A DNA stretch of 64,000 nt from CAYFPS01 sp964345075 (GTDB taxonomy: Bacteria; CAIWAD01). Under the pieces are notes generated by a model, which saw only the letters and a list, made by a program, of their open reading frames with translations, made no database searches and was not told where the DNA came from. This document shows, in pieces, positions 24,843-34,731 of this stretch. The stretch is from NCBI GenBank assembly GCA_964345075.1, contig CAYFPS010000005.1, positions 62,001-126,000 on the forward strand. The letters run 5' to 3'. Every line of letters begins with the position of its first letter. Positions within the stretch are counted from its first letter, which is position 1. The translations under genes were made by a program, and so were the position numbers.

Positions 24843-25523
24843 ATGATGCAGGGACGTACGGGCAGTGCCGGAATCACAATGAGTCTGAGCAACGATCCGG
24901 CGCAGGTTCTCTACATCCGCCAGGTCTTTCAGTATCTGATGCTTGGCATTCTGACCGCTGCCGCAGGCACGCAAGTCGGGCTGATGGAGCCTGTCCTCAA
25001 AATCGTTGCCACCAGCCCCTGGCTGAGTCTTTTTGCCATGATCGGACTTGTCATCTGGGCAGGCAAGGCGGCCAATGGCCCGCAGGCAGGGCTGGCCTAC
25101 TATGTCTTCACTTTTTTCATGGGGCTGATTCTCGCGCCCGTGATCGCCGTGATGCTCAACAAACACGGCGGTATCACCATCCTGGTTCAGGCCGGAGTAC
25201 TGACAGCGGTAAATGTCACGGCGCTGACGGCCTATGCCTGGACGAGCAAGAAAGATTTCAGCTTCCTGGGCGGCTTCCTGATGACGGGCCTGATCACCAT
25301 CATCATTGCCGGACTGCTTAACGCCTTCTGGCTGCAGAGTTCGCTGATGGGCCTGCTGATTCCGATCGTCACGGTCGTGCTCTTCAACGGTTTCATCCTG
25401 TTTGATCTGAGCCGCATCATCAACAGCGGAAGGCAGATTCCTCCGACCGCGGCTGCGCTGGCCTTGTTCCTGGACATCTTCAACCTGTTCATGGCCTTCC
25501 TGCGCATTCTCGACCGGGACTAG
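24843..25523 (+). CDS. Bax inhibitor-1/YccA-family membrane protein
   Basis: A 226-residue protein with about seven hydrophobic segments starting at residue 30. The C-terminal FILFDLSRIINSG and ALALFLDIFNLFMAFLRIL with their aspartates are the BI-1 (YccA/YbhL, TMBIM) signature. Family members form pH-sensitive leak channels or regulate FtsH. It starts 16 bases after the SDR stop (AAGGAAG ribosome-binding site) and is followed by lptF after 12 bases, so it is probably in the same operon. Confidence 0.9.
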   Translation: MMQGRTGSAGITMSLSNDPAQVLYIRQVFQYLMLGILTAAAGTQVGLMEPVLKIVATSPWLSLFAMIGLVIWAGKAANGPQAGLAYYVFTFFMGLILAPVIAVMLNKHGGITILVQAGVLTAVNVTALTAYAWTSKKDFSFLGGFLMTGLITIIIAGLLNAFWLQSSLMGLLIPIVTVVLFNGFILFDLSRIINSGRQIPPTAAALALFLDIFNLFMAFLRILDRD

Positions 25524-25535
25524 GGAGAAGCCGGC

Positions 25536-26804
25536 ATGGGCATTCTGGGACGCTACATTCTGAAGGAGCACTTCTCGCCCTTCATTTACAGCCTCTCCCT
25601 GATTGTCTTTCTCTTCATCCTCAACTTCGCCTTTCAGATCCTCGGGAAGATCCTTGGCAAGGGTCTTCCCGTCGGGATCATTCTCGAATTCTTCGTATAC
25701 AACATCGCCTGGATTCTGGCGATGGCTGTTCCCATGGCCACGCTGATTGCCACCTTGATGGCCTTTGGCAGGCTGGCCGGCGATCACGAGATCACAGCGC
25801 TGAAGGCCGGGGGTGTCAGCCTCTGGCGTGTGACGTGGCCGCTTCTGATGGCTGGCCTGCTGCTTTGCATCAGCCTGATCGCCTACAACAACTGGGTGCT
25901 GCCTGAATTCAATTACAAGTCGAACCTTCTGCGGCGCAGCATTTTCCGCAAGGCCCCGACCATGCAGATGGAAGAGGGCCTCTTCATGTTCGATGTGCCC
26001 AACATGGTCGTGCACAGTCGCGGCATCGATCATGAAACACGGCGCATGAGCGAGGTGACGATCTTTGATGACACGGAGCGCGGTGTCCATTCCACAATTC
26101 TGGCGGACAGTGCGGATCTGGGCTTCAATGAAGACTGGGCCGAATTTGCACTGACTTTGTATCACGGACAGATTCATCGCCGCGACTGGCGCAGCCCGCA
26201 ACGCTACACGACACTCGATTATGATTCCAGTGAACTCAGGATCGAGGCGAAAAACATGGTGCTGGATCGCCAGGAGACCAAGTACCGCAACGACCGCGAG
26301 CAGACGATCGCCCAGATGATGGCACGCATCGAGCGCTGGGAAGAGCGCGACCCGGAGCGCAACGGACGCAAGATCCGCTCCTACTGGGTGGAAATTCACA
26401 AGAAGCTCTCGCTACCAGTAGCCATTCTGGTCTTTATTCTGATTGGTGTTCCGCTGGGGGTGAAATCCGGAAAGGGCGGCATTGGTGTCTCCGGATCGCT
26501 CAGTGTGCTCTTCTTTCTGATTTACTGGATCTTTCTGATCGGTGGCGAGGATCTGGCGGACAACGCCGTGATACCATTCATCACACCGGGCGTGGCGATG
26601 TGGGCACCGAATGTGCTACTTGGCCTGGTCGGCTTGTGGCTGATGCGCAGTGCCATCCGCGAGGGAACACCCATGCAGTTACCTGCACGTATCACGGCGC
26701 TCTTCCAGAAGCGCAAGCCGCGCGAGGTGGCTGACGCCGACAATCAGGCGATGGCCGATCTTGCCCGCGCCCTGCAGGAAGAAAAAGAAGAGGAAGGCAA
26801 GTGA
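25536..26804 (+). CDS. lptF: LptF/LptG-family LPS export permease
   Basis: A 422-residue YjgP/YjgQ permease: two N-terminal membrane helices, a third and fourth near residues 60-130, a periplasmic beta-jellyroll domain (about 140-290) and two C-terminal helices (KLSLPVAILVFILIGVPLGV, then WIFLIGG). With LptB2 and a partner permease it extracts LPS from the inner membrane. The stop overlaps the GTG of the next permease (GTGA). The F and G assignments between the two genes are by order only. Confidence 0.9.
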   Translation: MGILGRYILKEHFSPFIYSLSLIVFLFILNFAFQILGKILGKGLPVGIILEFFVYNIAWILAMAVPMATLIATLMAFGRLAGDHEITALKAGGVSLWRVTWPLLMAGLLLCISLIAYNNWVLPEFNYKSNLLRRSIFRKAPTMQMEEGLFMFDVPNMVVHSRGIDHETRRMSEVTIFDDTERGVHSTILADSADLGFNEDWAEFALTLYHGQIHRRDWRSPQRYTTLDYDSSELRIEAKNMVLDRQETKYRNDREQTIAQMMARIERWEERDPERNGRKIRSYWVEIHKKLSLPVAILVFILIGVPLGVKSGKGGIGVSGSLSVLFFLIYWIFLIGGEDLADNAVIPFITPGVAMWAPNVLLGLVGLWLMRSAIREGTPMQLPARITALFQKRKPREVADADNQAMADLARALQEEKEEEGK

Positions 26805-27874
26805 GCCTGCTGACCCGCTACATCCTCAAGCGCTTCAGCTTCCTCGCGCTCTTCACGAGCATGGCCAGTCTGATGGTCTTCATCACCGTTGACCTGATGG
26901 AGAATCTGGACAAGTTCATCGCTACGGAAACCGCTGCCGGCGTGATCGTACGCTACTACCTGCTCTATTCGCCCCAGATCCTCTACCTGATCTTCCCCGT
27001 GATCCTCTTGCTCACAACCATTTTCAGTCTGGGCGGACTGGTCAGAACCAGCGAGATCACGGCAATGAAGGCTTCGGGCATCAGCCCCGGACGCATCATG
27101 CGACTGCTCGGGCTGGTTGGTGCCATCGCATCGATTCTGGTTTTCTTCATGGGTGAAACGCTGGTGGCGGACACGGCCGCGGAGCGCATGGAAATCTACC
27201 GCACCAACATCAAGCGCAAGCCGGCAAACCTCAGGCTCAATTCGGGGCGCATCTACTTTCAAAACGATGAAAACTCGATGTTAACGCTCGAGAATTTCAA
27301 TCAGGCGCGACGGGCCGGCTACAAGGCCGTTTACCTTAGAACCGAAGACGGTCGCCTTGCCGAGCGGATCGATGCCGACAGCCTGCTCTACCGTGATACA
27401 GGCTGGATCCTGAAAAGCGGCGAGCAGCGCCAACTGATTCCCGACCGCAGCCACGAAGCCTTCAGCCTGATGGAGATTCCACAGCTCAAGCTGAACATTC
27501 AGGACATCGAGGGGCTGCAGTCGGATCCCGCGGAGATGAACCTGAAGGAGCTGAACGAATTCATCGATCGGCAGGAGCAGGCAGGGGCCAGGGTTCAGCG
27601 CTGGCAAGTCAATGCCCAGGCAAAACTTGCGTCACCACTGGCCAATCTTGTGATCATCATGTTCGGTGTGCCGATTGCGCTGCGCAGAAGCCGCGCCGGC
27701 ATCATGCTGGGTTTCGGATTAAGCCTGCTCAGCGCCTTTGCCTATTACGGGATTCAGGTGGTTTGCCAAAACTTCGGCTACAAGGGCCTGCTTGACCCCC
27801 TGTCGTCCGCATGGATTCCGAATGCTATCTTCGTGCTGTTGGCCTTTTTGCTTTATCTGAAGCTGGATCGCTAG
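26801..27874 (+). CDS. lptG: LptF/LptG-family LPS export permease, second copy
   Basis: A 357-residue permease of the same family as its upstream neighbour, with helices near residues 10-35, 55-80 and 100-120, a beta-rich periplasmic part, and C-terminal helices including LVIIMFGVPIALRRSRAG. The pair is coupled by a GTGA overlap and should form the heterodimeric channel of the LPS transporter. lptB, lptC, lptA and lptD are not in the window. Confidence 0.9.
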   Translation: MSLLTRYILKRFSFLALFTSMASLMVFITVDLMENLDKFIATETAAGVIVRYYLLYSPQILYLIFPVILLLTTIFSLGGLVRTSEITAMKASGISPGRIMRLLGLVGAIASILVFFMGETLVADTAAERMEIYRTNIKRKPANLRLNSGRIYFQNDENSMLTLENFNQARRAGYKAVYLRTEDGRLAERIDADSLLYRDTGWILKSGEQRQLIPDRSHEAFSLMEIPQLKLNIQDIEGLQSDPAEMNLKELNEFIDRQEQAGARVQRWQVNAQAKLASPLANLVIIMFGVPIALRRSRAGIMLGFGLSLLSAFAYYGIQVVCQNFGYKGLLDPLSSAWIPNAIFVLLAFLLYLKLDR

Positions 27875-27889
27875 CTTTAGCTCATTCTG

Positions 27890-27911
27890 AAATGTGCGGC
27901 AATGCGCATTT
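27890..27911 (+). terminator. Weak hairpin after lptG
   Basis: AAATGTGC and GCGCATTT pair over 8 positions (one G-U) around a 6-base loop, 16 bases after the lptG stop. There is no proper U-run, so a terminator is only possible. Confidence 0.3.
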
Positions 27912-27935
27912 GATTAAAACACAGCCTGATAATTC

Positions 27936-29798
27936 ATGATTTCTCGCATTCTGATTCTGCACCCGGATCCGGCTCCCTGTCGTCGTGTGACGCAGCAGCT
28001 CGGAAGTCCGGAAGTACTGGTGCGCTGCTTCTCAAGCGGACGCGCCGGGCTGGCGCATTTGCGGGATTCGGATGTTGACCTGCTGCTGCTGGCCCCGGAG
28101 CTGCTGGACATGAGCGCGGTTGAGTTCATGGCTGCCTTGGAAGATGATGGCAGGACAACGCCCTTTGCCATGATCGGTGATGGCCTTAGTGTGAGCGAGG
28201 CGGTTTCCTGGATGAAGCGCGGCGCGCAGGACGTGATTCCATTAGCGCAGCTGTTTGATTCCGCGATTGTCTCACGCATCGACCAGATGCTGGCCAAGGC
28301 CGACTCGACCAGGCAGATCCGGCAGGCCAGGCAAGATTCCCGCAAACGGCAGGAACTGCGTGATCTACTGCTGGATGGATCACAGCAGCTGATGTTGCTC
28401 TACGACCTGACAGGCGCCATGCTGCTCTGCAATCGCGCAGTGGAGCGCAAAGGCATGGACTTGAACTCAGTCAGGCTAAGCGGTCGTGATACATGGTTGC
28501 CACCAGCCCAGCTACTCGATGGAACGGAGAGCATCGTTCGGCGGGAGCAGGAGTGGGACGGCCTGCTATATGAGGCCATCTGGTCACGGGTTGAATCACA
28601 TATCATCTGCATCGCTCAGGAGCTGGGTCCGCGCCGACAGGAAGAGCGCGGCAAGCGCCAACTGGAGCGCAGTCGCATCCTTGCCCAGAAGATGGAAGCG
28701 CTAGGCCAGATTGCCGGGCATCTGGGACACGATGTCAGCAATCAGCTGCTGGTGGTCATGGGCTACACGGATATGTTGCGCGAATACCTGGGTGAGTCGA
28801 GCAATGAGCTGGCCTGGGTTGATTCCATTCGTCAGGCAACAGAAAATGTGGGCAATCACGTCAAGCGACTGCTGACCTTTACTCGCGGCAGCCGTATCAC
28901 GCGGGAAGAGATTGATCCGGTTGAGCTGCTAAGCAACGCAATCAAGCAGGTTCGCACGGACTTCCCGCTGCTGCGCGTACAGCTCTCCAGCCCCAGCGAG
29001 TCCTGTAAACTGCTGGCCGATGCATCCATGCTGGAGGATGCTTTCGAAGCCGTGATGCGAAATGGCGCAGAAGCCATGCGTGGCGACGGCACTCTCCACG
29101 TTAAAGCATCCCTTTCCAGCGGCGGCAATGGGGAGAAAAAATCCAGCCCCACACATTTTCAGGTTGCGGTTGAGGATGAAGGCAGCGGCATCTCCGATGA
29201 CATTCTCGATCGAGTGTTTGACCCCTTCTTCACAACGCGCAGGACCGAGGGCGGACACGGACTGGGTCTGGCCATGTCCTGGGGCTGTGTGCGCAGCCAT
29301 AATGGCCGCATCAGTGTGCGCAGTACGCCGGGCGCAGGGAGCACATTCACCATTCTGCTGCCTCTGGAATTGCCCGCCGAAAACCCGGCCGGTCGCAACC
29401 TGCAGGGACACGTGTTACTCGTAGATGATGATGAGGTTGTGCGCGGAGTTGTACGCAGCCTGCTACGCAGTCTGGGATGCCGTGTGAGTTCCTTCAGTAA
29501 CGGCATTGCCGCTCTGGAGTGGTTCAAACAGGATCACGATGAAGTTGATCTCGCTCTGGTCGATCTACGCATGCCCGGAATGAATGGCTGGGAGCTGCTC
29601 ACGCGGTTGATGGATCACGAACCGGAAATCAAGGCGCTGATCATGACGGCCTGGGCTGATCAATACGAAGAAGACGGGCGAGCCAGAAAGGCCGTGCTCG
29701 ACATGCTGCACAAGCCCTTTGAGATTGACGAGCTGTATACATCCATCAGTGCGGCACTAGCCAGCATCAGGCAGGACAGGCGCAGCAGGCAGGCTTAA
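27936..29798 (+). CDS. Hybrid sensor histidine kinase with degenerate N-terminal and intact C-terminal receiver
   Basis: A 620-residue soluble protein. Residues 1-115 resemble a receiver, but the phospho-acceptor position reads LLLLAPELLDMS with no Asp, so it is a pseudo-receiver. A PAS-like domain follows (about 150-235), then a HisKA-like segment AGHLGHDVSNQLL with the phosphorylated His, and an HATPase domain with NGAEAM, VEDEGSGISDDILDRVFDPFF and GHGLGLAMSWG. Residues 490-615 are a full receiver (LLVDDDEVV, LVDLRMPGMNGW, MTAW, HKPF). No membrane helix is seen, so it is cytoplasmic; its signal and partner are unknown. It converges on the FkbM gene with a four-base overlap of ends. Confidence 0.9.
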   Translation: MISRILILHPDPAPCRRVTQQLGSPEVLVRCFSSGRAGLAHLRDSDVDLLLLAPELLDMSAVEFMAALEDDGRTTPFAMIGDGLSVSEAVSWMKRGAQDVIPLAQLFDSAIVSRIDQMLAKADSTRQIRQARQDSRKRQELRDLLLDGSQQLMLLYDLTGAMLLCNRAVERKGMDLNSVRLSGRDTWLPPAQLLDGTESIVRREQEWDGLLYEAIWSRVESHIICIAQELGPRRQEERGKRQLERSRILAQKMEALGQIAGHLGHDVSNQLLVVMGYTDMLREYLGESSNELAWVDSIRQATENVGNHVKRLLTFTRGSRITREEIDPVELLSNAIKQVRTDFPLLRVQLSSPSESCKLLADASMLEDAFEAVMRNGAEAMRGDGTLHVKASLSSGGNGEKKSSPTHFQVAVEDEGSGISDDILDRVFDPFFTTRRTEGGHGLGLAMSWGCVRSHNGRISVRSTPGAGSTFTILLPLELPAENPAGRNLQGHVLLVDDDEVVRGVVRSLLRSLGCRVSSFSNGIAALEWFKQDHDEVDLALVDLRMPGMNGWELLTRLMDHEPEIKALIMTAWADQYEEDGRARKAVLDMLHKPFEIDELYTSISAALASIRQDRRSRQA

Positions 29799-30553
29799 GC
29801 CGGCGGCCTGCAGGCAATTGTATCCATATCATCCGTCATGAACTGATATCCATGGCCCGCAAGTATGGCAAGCAGCTCGCTGTAAACGCGAGAATCCGTG
29901 TTGTGATGCTCGAAGCGCAGTAGTGCCGGACAGTGCCGCTCAAGATCAAGGTCCCGCAGAATTTCCACATCGTAGCCCTCGACGTCAATCTTGATCAGAC
30001 TGGGCTTCCAGTCCAGGCTATCGAGCAGGCTGTTGACATTGCGGCACTCCACTGTGATCTCCACGATAGCCGATGGATCAAGTTTCAGCTTGGTGGCAGC
30101 CCGTGATACATGGTCCCGATGAAAACTGGCAATGCCGTTTGTTCTGGCCCAGTTGGGCAGGTCCGTCCGCTTTGCCAGCAGCTCCGTGTCAAGGCGATAA
30201 AGCGTCATGCTTGTTGCATCACGATGAATGGCTTGATTCAGGCAGCGAACACCCTCGTGCTCGCTGTAATTTGCCTCCAGCAAACTGAAGATATCCGGTT
30301 GTGGCTCAAGCACGAGCCCCCTGCAGGGATAGCGCTTCACATAGGGCATCAGGTCATCATCCCGTGATACACCGTCGTTTCCACCAATCTGCACAAAGCG
30401 AAATTCGCCCCCATCCAGCGCAACCTGCCAATGCAGCATTACATCGAAGGTTGCTTTCAAACGATGACCGGAAGCGAGCACCTCCGGCGTTGATCGCTCG
30501 ATGATCATGCCGTGCTTCTTGAGGAATTTGTTCAGCTGGCGACGTGCACTCAC
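29795..30553 (-). CDS. FkbM-family SAM-dependent methyltransferase
   Basis: A 252-residue protein with the FkbM methyltransferase pattern: FVQIGGNDGVSRDD as SAM-binding motif I and SLIKIDVEGYDVEILRDLDL as the family block. Substrates in this family are mostly sugars or polyketides; none can be assigned here. The GTG start at 30553 has GGGAG seven bases upstream and lies three bases after the dnaG stop, so it is probably the last gene of that operon. Confidence 0.88.
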   Translation of the reverse strand: MSARRQLNKFLKKHGMIIERSTPEVLASGHRLKATFDVMLHWQVALDGGEFRFVQIGGNDGVSRDDDLMPYVKRYPCRGLVLEPQPDIFSLLEANYSEHEGVRCLNQAIHRDATSMTLYRLDTELLAKRTDLPNWARTNGIASFHRDHVSRAATKLKLDPSAIVEITVECRNVNSLLDSLDWKPSLIKIDVEGYDVEILRDLDLERHCPALLRFEHHNTDSRVYSELLAILAGHGYQFMTDDMDTIACRPPA

Positions 30554-30556
30554 GGG

Positions 30557-32347
30557 CTACTCCCTGTTCTGGTTGCGCAAGGCACTGCGCTGTCTGATGA
30601 GCTCGGCAAATTCGTGGTCCAGTTCCTGCAAAAGGTTCGCCTCCAGCCCGGGATCCCTGAGTTGCTGCTGGATTTCCTTCAGCCGGGCCTCGATTCGACC
30701 CTCTTCGAGCATGTTAAGCAGATCCTGAGCCAGCACCTCGTCTCCGGGGCGAACAGCCTCGGTGGATGCTTGCAAAAGAAAGCGGCGCATCTGTTCGTTA
30801 CCCAGGCCCTGTACCCAGGCGTCCAGACTTGTCTCTTCGCTCATGTGAGCCATCATTGCCTGCTTGATCGCACTGCTGAAGAAGGGATGCCTGACCAGGG
30901 CCAGGTCAAGTTCTTCTGAAAGTGTATCACGCACCTGCGGGCAGCGCATGAAGAGTTCGATCAGATCGCGCTCTCTGCGCTCATCCTTGGTGAGGGCTCT
31001 CAAGTCGAGGAAAACAGGTCCGTCCGTCTGCTGGCTGCGCGGTGTTTGCGTGCCTGTAACACGGGAAAGACGCTCGACCTCGTGAATGGGAACACCACTG
31101 GCCATGCTGATTCGCTGACAGACCTGGCTGCGCATGACCAGGTCTTCCACTTGCCCTGCCGCAGAGGATAGCCCTTGCACAAAGTCCTTGAACTCGGCAG
31201 GAGTTGCGTCACGCTGTATACGGCGGAACTCTTCGATCCGGTACTGGAAGTAATCAACACTGGCATCAAGGGCCTGTTGCATCCCTTCCGCACCTGTATC
31301 ACGAATGTGATCATCGGGATCAGCGCCTTGCGGCAGGCGACAGACTCGCAGGTCAAGGCCCGCCGCCAGCAGGCTCAGGGCACCACGCGCCATGGCCTTT
31401 TGTCCGGCACTGTCGCCATCATAGAGGAAAATCACCCTGTCGGCAAAGCGCTTGAGGAGCATGGCCTGGTCCAGGGTAAGGGCCGTCCCCAGACTGGCCG
31501 CTACATGCTTGATTCCCACTCCATACAACCTGACGAGATCCAGATAGCCCTCAACCAGAATCACGGTGCGCTCATGACGGATGTGATTCTTGCACTCAAA
31601 AAGGCCATATAGAGTGCGGCCCTTGTGATACAGCGGGGATTCCGGCGAATTGATGTACTTGGCTGCATCATCGGAGGCTTCAATCAACCTGCCGCCAAAA
31701 CCGATGACTGTACCATTGACGGATCGAATTGGAAAGATCAGCCGGCCACGGTAGCGGTCGTAGACGCGGCCGCTTTCATTCTGCACGCACAGGCCACTCT
31801 CCACCAGCAGATCCTGCGGAAAGCCCTGCTTCGCTCCCAGTTCCGTGATCGTCTGCCAGGCATCATCGGCCCAGCCAAGCTGAAAGGTCTCTTCGCAGTC
31901 CCGTGCAATCTCACGACCACGCACATAGGTGGCAACCGCTGATCCGGCGTGCATCTCCTGCTGAAAGCGCTTGCGGTAATGCTCCATTGCCAGTCGCACA
32001 ACCGCCTGAAGCCGCTCTTCACGGCTGCGCTGCTGCAGGTCTTCCTCAGTTTCCTTTTGAATGGTGATACCGGCCTTGCCCGCCAGATGCCGAATCGCCT
32101 GGGGGTAACTCAGCCCTTCCGCTTCCATCACAAAGGAAATCGCATTACCACCCTTTCCGCAGCCAAAACATTTGAAGATGCCCATTGACGGATTGACAGT
32201 AAACGAAGGGGTCTTCTCCTGATGAAAGGGACACAGGCCCTTGTAGCGGCCGCCTGCGCGTTTGAGGGTCAGATACTCGGAAACCAGATCCACGATATCC
32301 GTCGCGGACAGGACCTGCTCAACCTGATGGTCAGGAATGCGCGCCAT
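30557..32347 (-). CDS. dnaG: DNA primase
   Basis: A 596-residue primase. The N-terminal CHC2 zinc finger is GLCPFHQEKTPSF plus FKCFGCGKGGN, the TOPRIM core has VILVEGYLDLVRLYGVG and FLYDGDSAGQKA, and the C-terminal region should bind DnaB. It synthesises RNA primers for replication. ATG overlaps the mutS2 stop (TGATG). The common dnaG-rpoD pairing is not kept; no sigma factor gene follows. Confidence 0.96.
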   Translation of the reverse strand: MARIPDHQVEQVLSATDIVDLVSEYLTLKRAGGRYKGLCPFHQEKTPSFTVNPSMGIFKCFGCGKGGNAISFVMEAEGLSYPQAIRHLAGKAGITIQKETEEDLQQRSREERLQAVVRLAMEHYRKRFQQEMHAGSAVATYVRGREIARDCEETFQLGWADDAWQTITELGAKQGFPQDLLVESGLCVQNESGRVYDRYRGRLIFPIRSVNGTVIGFGGRLIEASDDAAKYINSPESPLYHKGRTLYGLFECKNHIRHERTVILVEGYLDLVRLYGVGIKHVAASLGTALTLDQAMLLKRFADRVIFLYDGDSAGQKAMARGALSLLAAGLDLRVCRLPQGADPDDHIRDTGAEGMQQALDASVDYFQYRIEEFRRIQRDATPAEFKDFVQGLSSAAGQVEDLVMRSQVCQRISMASGVPIHEVERLSRVTGTQTPRSQQTDGPVFLDLRALTKDERRERDLIELFMRCPQVRDTLSEELDLALVRHPFFSSAIKQAMMAHMSEETSLDAWVQGLGNEQMRRFLLQASTEAVRPGDEVLAQDLLNMLEEGRIEARLKEIQQQLRDPGLEANLLQELDHEFAELIRQRSALRNQNRE

Positions 32348-34731
32348 CAGACATCCAGCTTGATAATTGTAACACCGTCGCCACCTTCTTCCGGCTGGCC
32401 ATCGCGAATCGAGATCACACGCGGCAGCTCACGCAGTCTGTCCTGCACTACCTGGCGTAGCACGCCCGAACCCTTGCCATGCAGGATGGTGGCAAAGCCA
32501 AGGCCGCTGACCAGGCAGTCGTCCACATAGGCATCCAGCTCGGCGGTGGCTTCCTCTGCGCTGCGGCCTCTCAAGTCCAGGCGCATGCCCGGATCGGATG
32601 TACTGACGGAAATGCCTCCTGCTGCCGCGCGCTCTTTGCGCGACTCGGCAGGAAGCACTTCTGCAACACGGGCAAGGTCAACCGACATCTTCATCACGCC
32701 CGCTTCAACCTGCAATTTGCGGCCATTCTTTTCGATCCGTGTGACACGCGCAGGTGTATCCAGGCCTTCCAGCCGGACACGATCACCCACACGAATCTCG
32801 GCAGGTGTTGCGACAGGCTGCTTCTTGCGCGGCGCAAGCTTTTTCTCCTGCCTGCCAAGTGTTTTCTGCTGTTCGACCAGCTTTTCCCGTGCCGCGCGCA
32901 CGACTTCCTTGCCAGCCTGCGCTTCGCGGATCTCGCGCACGGCGCCTTCAATCAGGCGGTTTGAATCTTTCACAAGGCGAGCTGCCTCTTCCACCGCGCG
33001 CCGCTTGATTTCCTTTTCCTCGCGGCGCACTCCCTGCATCTTCTGCCGATACTGCTCGGTCAGGCTTTCCAGTTCGATCTTGCGGGCTTCGGCAGTTCGT
33101 CTGTCCTTTTCCGCTGCTGCCAATCTGGCCTGCAGCTTGCCGATGAGCCTTGCGAGATTTTTCTGCTCGCTGCCCATGTGATGTCTTGCCCTGTCCAGCA
33201 GGACCTTGGGCAGTTCCATTCGCTGCAGAATTTCCAGCGCATAGCTGGAACCGGGAACACCCTGCACCAGACGATAGGTCGGCTCGATCTTGACCTCGTC
33301 GAAACTCATCGAGGCATTTTCGATGCCTTCGGTATCGTGAGCAAAGGCCTTGAGCTGCCCAAGATGGGTGCTGATCAGGGCCATCCCGGGGCTAAGGAGC
33401 ATGCGCTCCAGAAAGGCCATGGCCACGGCACTGCCCTCTTCCGGGTCGGTGCCGGAACCCAGCTCATCCACAATGAAGAGCCCGGGCTGCGATGAATTCT
33501 CGAGAATGGCCTTCATGCGCGCCAGATGACCGCTATAGGTGCTTAGATCATTTTCAATTGACTGGCGATCTCCGATGTCACACACAACGCAGCTGTAACA
33601 CGGAATACGGCTCTGAGTGGCGCAGGGAACGGGCAGAACCAGCATCGTCATCACGGCGAAAAGGGCTGCAGACTTGAGCGCCACAGTTTTGCCGCCAGCA
33701 TTGGGACCACTGATCAGAAGCACGCGATCATGCTTCAAGGACAGCTCCAACGGAACGACCGGATGCTGCTTCTCAAGCAATGGATGGCGGCCTTCGTGAA
33801 TCACAAGGCGCATATCGTCAATTGCCTCGGTGATACACGCGCGTCGGGCTTTGCCCCAGCGGCCGCGGGCATTAAGACTGTCCACCGCCAGCATGACCTT
33901 CCAGCTGCTGGCAATTTCCCGCCGGGCTTCACGAAGCAGGGCGCTTAACTCACTCAGGATGCGCACTTCTTCCTGCCTCAGCTCGACTCGTGTCCGGCTA
34001 AGTCCGGAACGGATCGACATGGCAATCGCAGGTTCTACAAAGAGAGTCTGTCCACTTTGACTCTGGTCAACCACCATGCCTTCAACGCGGCCGTAGCTGC
34101 CAGCCTGCACGGGCAGCACGGGTCTGCCGTCACGCCAACTCAAGCCTGTATCACCCAGATGCCCCTTGCCGCGCCACTCCGCCTCGATGCGAGAGAGCTC
34201 CTTTGCCAGACGGCGTTCTTCCTGCTCGACTCTTTTGCGAAGTGTTCCAAGCTGGGCTGAGGCTGTATCACGAAGTTGTCCATCTTCGCCGATGCGCTTG
34301 CGCACCGCATCAATTTCAGTCTGAAAGGCTCCAAGATCCTGAGCGAGCTGTCCAAGCCCGGGATAATCAGCGTGTGACAAGGCCTCGCGCAAGCTGTCAC
34401 ACAGCTCCAGCACAGCGACAAGATCCAGACACTGGCTACCTTCGAGGAAATCGGTTTTTTCAAGCAGGATCGGCATGACATGCTGGCCGTCCTCCAGCGC
34501 GGAAAGACCCGGGCTTCCGGCGCGATCGAGCAGGACCATCCATTCGCTCAGCCTGCCCCGCTCTTCTTTCCATGCCCGGCGGCTTTCAGGTGCCTCGGCC
34601 ATGAGTAGCGAGTTGCGCGCGGCTATGGTAAGTGCACCTTCAGCGATCCAGGCCAGAAGCCGGTCAACCTCAAGCGCCTGACGAGTGTCTGTATCACAAT
34701 GAAAGGACCAGGCGGTCTGCTGGCGACTCAT
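32347..34731 (-). CDS. mutS2: MutS2 family protein with Smr domain
   Basis: A 794-residue MutS2. It lacks the mismatch-binding N-terminal domain of MutS. The core and clamp are followed by the ATPase (LLISGPNAGGKTVALKSAA, VDELGSGTDPEEGSA), a long coiled coil with basic stretch, a KOW-like segment, and a C-terminal Smr nuclease domain (RLDLRGRSAEEATAEL, LHGKGSGVLRQV). MutS2 acts in anti-recombination and in rescue of collided ribosomes. ATG at 34731 overlaps the stop of the preceding gene. Four exact copies of the 8-mer lie in it (33830, 34147, 34264, 34690). Confidence 0.95.
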   Translation of the reverse strand: MSRQQTAWSFHCDTDTRQALEVDRLLAWIAEGALTIAARNSLLMAEAPESRRAWKEERGRLSEWMVLLDRAGSPGLSALEDGQHVMPILLEKTDFLEGSQCLDLVAVLELCDSLREALSHADYPGLGQLAQDLGAFQTEIDAVRKRIGEDGQLRDTASAQLGTLRKRVEQEERRLAKELSRIEAEWRGKGHLGDTGLSWRDGRPVLPVQAGSYGRVEGMVVDQSQSGQTLFVEPAIAMSIRSGLSRTRVELRQEEVRILSELSALLREARREIASSWKVMLAVDSLNARGRWGKARRACITEAIDDMRLVIHEGRHPLLEKQHPVVPLELSLKHDRVLLISGPNAGGKTVALKSAALFAVMTMLVLPVPCATQSRIPCYSCVVCDIGDRQSIENDLSTYSGHLARMKAILENSSQPGLFIVDELGSGTDPEEGSAVAMAFLERMLLSPGMALISTHLGQLKAFAHDTEGIENASMSFDEVKIEPTYRLVQGVPGSSYALEILQRMELPKVLLDRARHHMGSEQKNLARLIGKLQARLAAAEKDRRTAEARKIELESLTEQYRQKMQGVRREEKEIKRRAVEEAARLVKDSNRLIEGAVREIREAQAGKEVVRAAREKLVEQQKTLGRQEKKLAPRKKQPVATPAEIRVGDRVRLEGLDTPARVTRIEKNGRKLQVEAGVMKMSVDLARVAEVLPAESRKERAAAGGISVSTSDPGMRLDLRGRSAEEATAELDAYVDDCLVSGLGFATILHGKGSGVLRQVVQDRLRELPRVISIRDGQPEEGGDGVTIIKLDV

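Noticed and set aside
24801..26399. A 532-codon minus-strand open frame
   Set aside because: Mirror of the BI-1 and lptF genes; highly charged, low-complexity product with no domain.
541..31222. GTATAC palindromes scattered in the window as a second signature word
   Set aside because: About ten copies were noticed, not more than expected for a 6-bp word in 64 kb.
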